Source: Synechococcales cyanobacterium PMM_0003
Lineage (GTDB): Bacteria > Cyanobacteriota > Cyanobacteriia > Pseudanabaenales > Pseudanabaenaceae
DNA length: 19,179 bases
Reading direction: 5' to 3'
Assembly: GCA_949128015.1 (NCBI GenBank)
Contig: CASBRC010000497.1
Location: 1-19,179, forward strand
Shown here: one piece after another, positions 14,484 to 19,179 of the stretch
How positions within the stretch are numbered: position 1 is the first letter of the stretch
Layout of the letters: every line of letters starts with the position of its first letter
Notes under the pieces: generated by a model
The model's database searches: none
The model's input: the letters and a program-made list of their open reading frames with translations, nothing else
Told to the model about the DNA's origin: nothing
Position numbers and translations under genes: made by a program

Positions 14484-16409
14484 CTACTCCAAATACTTCT
14501 CTAGAGCAGCTTCGACAATATCCTTCATCGAAACAGTACGTTCATTAACAGCATTCTTTAATAAGTCATAGGATTTTGCAGAAAGAGTGACCCGATGACG
14601 AATATCTTTGCGTTTGCCTTGTAATTCATTCTGATCAACCTCAGGAATATAGGATCCTGCAAACTCACGTAGATCATTATTGCCCTTGCGATCGCAAAAA
14701 TCACCAAAAGTCTCATTATCAACACGTTCATTTCTAAAATAAACAAACAAAGGTTCTAAACCTTCTTCCAGCTTATTGATATGCAAACGCTGCACATAGG
14801 GCTGAGCCAAACGAGTCGAGTCAAAACTACCACCGAGCCAGATTTGATATTCATCCACCGCACTACCAACAAATGCAAGTTCTGCCATATATGGACGAGC
14901 GCAACCATTTGGGCAACCTGTCATCCGCGTGACAAAGGTTTCATGCTCTAAACCTAAACGCACTAACAATTTACGAATCCTCGCTAATACGCTAGGCAAT
15001 ACACGCTCTGACTCTGCGATCGCAAGTCCACAAGTTGGGAAAGCAGGGCAAGCCATCGAGTAACGCACTAGCGTATCAATTTTGTCAGGGGCAAGCACAA
15101 GGCAGCGATCGAGAATTTTTTGAATTTCCTCTTTTTCATCGGCAGCGATTTCGGTAATCAACAAATTGTGATTAGGAGTCAATACAAAATCGTGATGAAA
15201 TTTTTCGCTGATTTCACGCAAAGCAGTTTTTAGTTTCAGATCTTCGCGATCGCTAACTCGACCATTTTCAATCGAGACACCGACAAAATATTTACCGTCG
15301 CCCTGTTCATGCCAGCCAAGATAATCTTGATATTTAAAATCAGGCAATTCTCTAGCAGCATCTAACTCAGTCGGATAATATTCGCGCAAAATCTGCTTGA
15401 ACTTGTCCACGCCCCATTCATGCAAAATATGCTTGAATCGCGAATGACGACGATTGTGACGATCGCCATAGTCACGTTGGACTGAAACAATCGCCTTAAT
15501 CAAATCATAAATTTTAGCAACAGGTACAAAGCCAATACTGTCCGCCATTCTCACGATCGTGGCATCGTTATTGTGAGCGCGTCCCAGACCGCCGCCGACA
15601 TAGACATTAAAGCCTTCAAGTTCGTTTTGAGCATTGGTAATTACCACCAACGCTAAGTCATTTGTATAGAGATCAACGGAATTATCACCAGCAACTGCGA
15701 TCGCAATTTTGAATTTGCGAGGCAGATACTGCACACCATAGATCGGCTCGATATCGCTGATATTAGTTTTAGCCGAACCCAAACCTTGATGGTTACGCGC
15801 CTCAGTCACTTCTGGTGCTTCCGAAGAACTGACGGCAACTTCACCATCAAGCCAAATATCATAATAAGCACCAGCCTGTGGTGCTAGCAAATCCGCAATT
15901 TTGAAAGCATATTCACGGGCATAAATATACTCAGGCTTATTTTTAAAAGGAGCCGAAGGAGCCATCACATTACGATTGATGTCACCACAAGCACCCACAG
16001 TTGAACCCATGTTTCTGGTGATATCCGCAATCACTGTCTTCAAATTCTCTTTGAGAATGGCATGAATCTGAAAACCTTGACGCGTAGTTGCTCGCAAAGT
16101 GTGATTGCCATACTTATCGCAGAGTTGATCGAGCGCTAAATACAATTGCCAAGGAACTATCCCACCTGGACTACGAGTCCGCAACATCATGCTGTATTGC
16201 GATTCTTCACCCTTAACCTTGTTTTTCTCAAAATCGCGTTCTTTTTGTTGATAGGAACCATGAAACTTAAGGATCTGAATCCCATCCTGACTGAAAAATG
16301 GGTTGCCATCATTTAGTTCAGTATTGATTGGACCGCGCAAAAAGTCACTTTTCTGCTTAAGGACTTCAACCTTTGATACTTTTACAGGACTTGTCAACGT
16401 ATTTGTCAT
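14484..16409 (-). CDS. sir: Ferredoxin-dependent sulfite reductase with C-terminal ribbon-helix-helix-like tail
   Basis: This 641-residue enzyme reduces sulfite to sulfide with six electrons from ferredoxin, for cysteine synthesis. Two ferredoxin-like halves and two siroheme/4Fe-4S halves are visible. TTRQGFQIHAIL and the RNVMAPSAPF stretch mark the substrate/siroheme side, and the cluster ligands are C454 and C460 in ACPAFPTCGLAIAESE plus C499 and C503 in TGCPNGCARPYMAEL. That last signature and the lack of any flavin domain favour the ferredoxin sulfite enzyme over nitrite reductase. Residues about 598-641 form an extra tail (RHRVTLSAKSYDLLKNAV, then a second helix ending EAALEKYLE) with the strand-helix-helix pattern of ribbon-helix-helix DNA-binding domains. 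A -10/-35 pair lies upstream, and a terminator separates it from amt. Confidence 0.96.
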   Translation of the reverse strand: MTNTLTSPVKVSKVEVLKQKSDFLRGPINTELNDGNPFFSQDGIQILKFHGSYQQKERDFEKNKVKGEESQYSMMLRTRSPGGIVPWQLYLALDQLCDKYGNHTLRATTRQGFQIHAILKENLKTVIADITRNMGSTVGACGDINRNVMAPSAPFKNKPEYIYAREYAFKIADLLAPQAGAYYDIWLDGEVAVSSSEAPEVTEARNHQGLGSAKTNISDIEPIYGVQYLPRKFKIAIAVAGDNSVDLYTNDLALVVITNAQNELEGFNVYVGGGLGRAHNNDATIVRMADSIGFVPVAKIYDLIKAIVSVQRDYGDRHNRRHSRFKHILHEWGVDKFKQILREYYPTELDAARELPDFKYQDYLGWHEQGDGKYFVGVSIENGRVSDREDLKLKTALREISEKFHHDFVLTPNHNLLITEIAADEKEEIQKILDRCLVLAPDKIDTLVRYSMACPAFPTCGLAIAESERVLPSVLARIRKLLVRLGLEHETFVTRMTGCPNGCARPYMAELAFVGSAVDEYQIWLGGSFDSTRLAQPYVQRLHINKLEEGLEPLFVYFRNERVDNETFGDFCDRKGNNDLREFAGSYIPEVDQNELQGKRKDIRHRVTLSAKSYDLLKNAVNERTVSMKDIVEAALEKYLE

Positions 16410-16456
16410 GATTCAACTATCGAAACTCAATATATTTTTAATTCTTCTGCCCCACC

Positions 16457-16486
16457 ATTATACCCCGCTAAACTCATCGGCATTAA
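16457..16486 (-). promoter_or_regulatory. Candidate sir promoter
   Basis: On the minus strand TATAAT occupies 16462-16457 and TTAATG (16486-16481) precedes it after 18 bases. It is 47 bases upstream of the sir start codon and lies after the amt terminator, which supports independent transcription of sir. Confidence 0.5.
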
Positions 16487-16517
16487 GATGAACTTTACAA
16501 AAAGAAAACCAAACAAA

Positions 16518-16551
16518 AAAATAAAGGCGACCCTTTGGTCGCCTTTATTTT
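16518..16551 (-). terminator. Intrinsic terminator of amt
   Basis: The arms 16518-16532 and 16537-16551 (core AAAGGCGACC/GGTCGCCTTT) pair perfectly around CTTT. On the minus strand the stem is followed by a run of T. It starts 14 bases after the amt stop. This is the most classic terminator in the window. Confidence 0.88.
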
Positions 16552-16565
16552 AATTTCAGAAAAAG

Positions 16566-18068
16566 TTATTCGCTTTCCTTGCTGAAACCAGAATAGGCTT
16601 CCATACCATGTTCAGAGATATCAAGTCCCTTAAACTCATCTTCTGGCTCAACACGAATTCCACCTGTAACTAGGGAAATTGCATACCAAGCAATAAAGCT
16701 AAAAGCGACAGTAAATCCGCCAACGGATGCAACACCAATTAATTGAGGTAAAAGTTGTTCAAAGCCGCCGCCGAAGAATAAACCAGCCTTAGGACCAGCA
16801 CCTGCTTGCAAGATATAACCACCACCGATGTCGGTTTGCTGTCCAACGGCAAACAAGCCCACAGCCAAAGTACCCCAAATACCACAAACAAGGTGGACTG
16901 AGGTTGCACCAACAGGGTCATCGATTTTGAGCTTGTCAAAGAAACCAACTGCAAACACCACAATTGTGCCGCCAATTGCACCAATGATTAAGGCACTAGG
17001 CAAGGTAATCCACGCACAGGGAGCAGTAACAGAGACCAATCCTGCCAAGATACCGTTGACGATCATTGATAAGTCGGGCTTACCAAGATACAACCAAGCC
17101 ACGATGGTTGCCGCGATACCACCTGCGGATGCACCCATGTTAGTTGTCAAGGCGATGTGAGCGATCAAACGACCGTCAGCCGCCATGGTCGAACCTGGAT
17201 TAAAGCCAAACCAACCTAACCAAAGGATCAAGCATCCTAAAGTCGCAAGTCCCATATTGTGTCCGGGAATTGCGCGGTTTTTGCCATCTTCGCCATATCG
17301 GCCAGAACGTGCGCCAACTATTGCCGCACCAATTAGCGCTCCCCATCCACCGACTGAGTGCACCACAGTGGAGCCAGCAAAGTCATAGAAACCCAGCGCT
17401 GATAGCCAGCCACCACCCCAAATCCAATGTCCAGTAATCGGATAGGAAATAGCAACTAGGAAAAAGCTAAAGATCAAGAAAGAACCAAATTTGATGCGCT
17501 CAGCAACTGCACCTGAAACGATCGTTGCGGCAGTTGCCGCAAATACTAACTGGAATAAAAACTTAGCTTCTAGAGGTACACCTGTCCAACTAAGTCCAGG
17601 AAAGTCACCTTTATAGTCAGTAAGAGTTGCAGGGCTATTGTCTGCGCCATTCAGGAAAAATCCTTTCAAGCCAATAAATGCATTGCCACCGTTATCGCCA
17701 TACATAAAGGCAAAGCCAACTACCCAATAAGCAATTGTCGCGACCGCAAATACGATTAAGTTCTTGGTCAGAATGTTAACCGCATTTTTACGGCGACAAA
17801 AGCCAGACTCGACCAAAGCGAAGCCAGCATTCATGAAAAACACAAGAAAAGCTGCAATCACAACCCAAAGGGTATCCAAACCGACTTTGAGCGCAGCAAC
17901 ATTTTCCTGAACTTTTTCTGGAGTTAGAGGCTCAGGAGCGGGCGTAGCAGTTTGAGCTGTGGCTGCATACACCCAAAAAACACCGATAATGGCAGCTAGG
18001 GGAAGGCAAGCAGTCCAGTTTACCGAACTCTTGAGTTTCCTCTTTTGATTTGACTTATAAACCAACAC
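16566..18068 (-). CDS. amt: Ammonium transporter (Amt/Mep/Rh family)
   Basis: This 500-residue inner-membrane channel takes up ammonium. An N-terminal hydrophobic segment (about 17-37, ending ATAQT) looks like a signal peptide, as in other Amt proteins. About eleven membrane helices follow. Core residues are visible: D229 in [14 protein letters not shown], the pore histidines H237 and H392 ([16 protein letters not shown]), [10 protein letters not shown], and NPGSTMAAD. The C-terminal [14 protein letters not shown] is the cytosolic tail that binds PII/GlnK proteins. The start is a GTG at 18068 with GAGGAG 8 bases upstream. An NtcA box lies 88 bases upstream, so induction under nitrogen limitation is expected. 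It is divergent from the protease gene and followed by a strong terminator before sir. No HIP1 site occurs within the gene. Confidence 0.97.
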   Translation of the reverse strand: MLVYKSNQKRKLKSSVNWTACLPLAAIIGVFWVYAATAQTATPAPEPLTPEKVQENVAALKVGLDTLWVVIAAFLVFFMNAGFALVESGFCRRKNAVNILTKNLIVFAVATIAYWVVGFAFMYGDNGGNAFIGLKGFFLNGADNSPATLTDYKGDFPGLSWTGVPLEAKFLFQLVFAATAATIVSGAVAERIKFGSFLIFSFFLVAISYPITGHWIWGGGWLSALGFYDFAGSTVVHSVGGWGALIGAAIVGARSGRYGEDGKNRAIPGHNMGLATLGCLILWLGWFGFNPGSTMAADGRLIAHIALTTNMGASAGGIAATIVAWLYLGKPDLSMIVNGILAGLVSVTAPCAWITLPSALIIGAIGGTIVVFAVGFFDKLKIDDPVGATSVHLVCGIWGTLAVGLFAVGQQTDIGGGYILQAGAGPKAGLFFGGGFEQLLPQLIGVASVGGFTVAFSFIAWYAISLVTGGIRVEPEDEFKGLDISEHGMEAYSGFSKESE

Positions 18069-18076
18069 CTTAAATT

Positions 18077-18082
18077 CTCCTC
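18077..18082 (-). promoter_or_regulatory. Ribosome binding site supporting the GTG start of amt
   Basis: GAGGAG on the minus strand lies 8 bases before GTG (18068). The next in-frame candidate, TTG, directly follows the GTG and would be less well spaced. Confidence 0.7.
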
Positions 18083-18155
18083 AATCAGTTAACTTGGCCA
18101 AGCAAGTGTAAAGAATATTAAGCTCCATAACATCAGATCAAGGGGTATGGCTTTT

Positions 18156-18169
18156 GTATAAATCTATAC
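18156..18169 (-). promoter_or_regulatory. NtcA box upstream of amt
   Basis: The sequence is GTA-N8-TAC, the binding consensus of the cyanobacterial nitrogen regulator NtcA, and here it is extended to GTATA/TATAC. It is 88 bases upstream of the amt start. A second, non-standard copy GTA-N9-TAC lies at 18175-18189. A clean TAN3T -10 box at the usual distance is not obvious. The same site could also face the divergent protease gene, about 310 bases away. The rest of 18069-18479 holds only a short AACC/GGTT hairpin and the AGGA ribosome site of the protease. Confidence 0.75.
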
Positions 18170-18479
18170 GTAATGTATAAGATTGATACATTTGATGAAA
18201 ATTAAATTAGGCAGTAGTGGCAAAGTACTACCCAATTATTGAGTTTGCGATCCTTTCAAAAAGAAATTTAACTTTCGCAAGAATTTTGGCTGAGATAGCC
18301 TACCTCTCTATGAACAGTTGGATTCAGAAATCATAGACTATAAGCTTAAATACCTAACCCGAAAGGTTACTTCGCTCGTGCTTAGGCAATTTAACTACAA
18401 GCTTAAAAACTACTGTGCTAGAGTTAAATCACTAAAAAAAATTGCATTCCTCACACACATCTCTTTTCAGGAAGTTGAC

Positions 18480-19179
18480 ATGGCAAAAGGCGGATTTGTA
18501 CTTGGTACAACAGCAGCATTGGCTGCGGCTGTGGCAGTTGTTGGTTTTCAGCTAGCAAACCCTAGCATCGCCGCATTTCGGGATAGCCCCAAAGAAATCG
18601 TAGATGAAGCTTGGCAGCTTATTAATCGGGAATATGTCGATGGGGCTTTCAATAAAGTTGACTGGCGGCAAGTCAGAAAGCAATATGTCGAAAATCGCGA
18701 TTATTCATCCAAGGCTGAAGCCTATCGATCAGTTCGAGAAATGCTCAAACTTCTAGACGATCCATACACTCGTTTTATGGACCCTGAGCAGTTTAAGAGT
18801 ATGCAAATTGATACTTCGGGGGAACTCACAGGAGTTGGTATTCAGCTTGGGATGGATGATGCTACTAAAAAATTGACCGTTGTTGCGCCAATCGAGGATT
18901 CACCTGCATCGCGTGCTGGCGTTCTGACTAAAGACATCATTACCTCGATCGCAAATAAATCGACTGATGGTATGGACATTAACCAAGCAGTCGCCCTAAT
19001 TCGTGGGCCGGCTGGCACAAAAGTTAAACTGGGGATCAAGCGTGGTGATAAGCAATTTGATATTGAGCTAGAGCGTGCCAAGATCGAGATCCATCCAGTC
19101 AAGGCAGAATTACGCGATACCAATATCGGCAAGGTTGGCTATATTAGCTTGCGTCAGTTTAATGCCAATGCTGCAAGTG
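18480..19179 (+). CDS. Carboxy-terminal processing protease (S41, CtpA/B/C family), N-terminal part; runs off the right edge
   Basis: 233 codons are visible. Residues 1-32 form a signal peptide (ALAAAVAVVGFQLANPSIAA), so the enzyme is exported to the lumen or periplasm. The N-terminal helical domain has SPKEIVDEAWQLINREYVDG and DDPYTRFMDPEQF (93-105), a strong family signature. A PDZ domain covers about 112-200 (SGELTGVGIQLG, SPASRAGVL, QAVALIRGPAGT) and recognises the C-termini of substrates. The catalytic Ser-Lys dyad lies beyond the window. CtpA matures the D1 protein of photosystem II; other paralogs have different substrates, and the N-terminus here reminds me more of CtpC-type paralogs than of CtpA, so no symbol is assigned. 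AGGA lies 7 bases before the ATG. Confidence 0.93.
   Translation, partial: MAKGGFVLGTTAALAAAVAVVGFQLANPSIAAFRDSPKEIVDEAWQLINREYVDGAFNKVDWRQVRKQYVENRDYSSKAEAYRSVREMLKLLDDPYTRFMDPEQFKSMQIDTSGELTGVGIQLGMDDATKKLTVVAPIEDSPASRAGVLTKDIITSIANKSTDGMDINQAVALIRGPAGTKVKLGIKRGDKQFDIELERAKIEIHPVKAELRDTNIGKVGYISLRQFNANAAS

Noticed and set aside
16828..17160. 110-codon plus-strand frame inside amt
   Set aside because: It is a shadow of the membrane-protein coding strand; the Amt reading carries all conserved pore residues.

Overview
The window comes from a cyanobacterial chromosome. The palindrome GCGATCGC (HIP1) occurs about 30 times by eye count in 19.2 kb. The gene set is also cyanobacterial: ferredoxin-type sulfite reductase, an Amt transporter preceded by an NtcA box, a carboxy-terminal processing protease and a HEAT-repeat protein. 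Base composition looks moderate (low to mid 40s % GC). The genus cannot be fixed from this sequence; a Pseudanabaena-like lineage is only a guess.

Layout. 1-2673: a DNA photolyase (minus strand, C-terminus beyond the left edge) divergent from two Uma2-family (PD-(D/E)XK fold) genes in tandem. 2680-4485: a membrane MASE1/PP2C (SpoIIE-type) phosphatase. 4828-8465: glycogen phosphorylase, a strong hairpin, then a D-lactate-type dehydrogenase, a plausible pair for glycogen use in dark or fermentative metabolism. 8482-9324: a GGEEF diguanylate cyclase. 9552-11439: urease accessory genes, with ureE-ureF overlapping on the minus strand and ureG divergent on the plus strand. 11514-12506: a UPF0718 permease bounded by two related hairpin repeats. 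12855-14045: a HEAT-repeat protein of unknown role. 14056-14393: a small decayed insertion sequence. 14484-18068: sulfite reductase and ammonium transporter, both minus strand. 18480-end: the N-terminal part of an S41 processing protease.

The coding genes are mostly well-known core cyanobacterial functions in nitrogen (ure, amt), sulfur (sir) and carbon (glgP, ldh) metabolism, plus two signalling enzymes. The unusual content lies between the genes. There are seven hairpins with arms of about 14-25 bp, six of them perfect. Two lie inside larger elements with imperfect outer inverted repeats. A 338-bp insertion-sequence derivative has perfect 20-bp ends and a frameshifted transposase remnant. 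Two short tandem repeats lie in leader regions, one of them running through the ureE start codon. The ammonium transporter has a canonical GTA-N8-TAC NtcA site.

I found no CRISPR array, tRNA, rRNA, prophage or convincing new multigene system. The best leads are the hairpin elements, the deletion-derivative insertion sequence, the split urease accessory locus and the ribbon-helix-helix-like tail on sulfite reductase.
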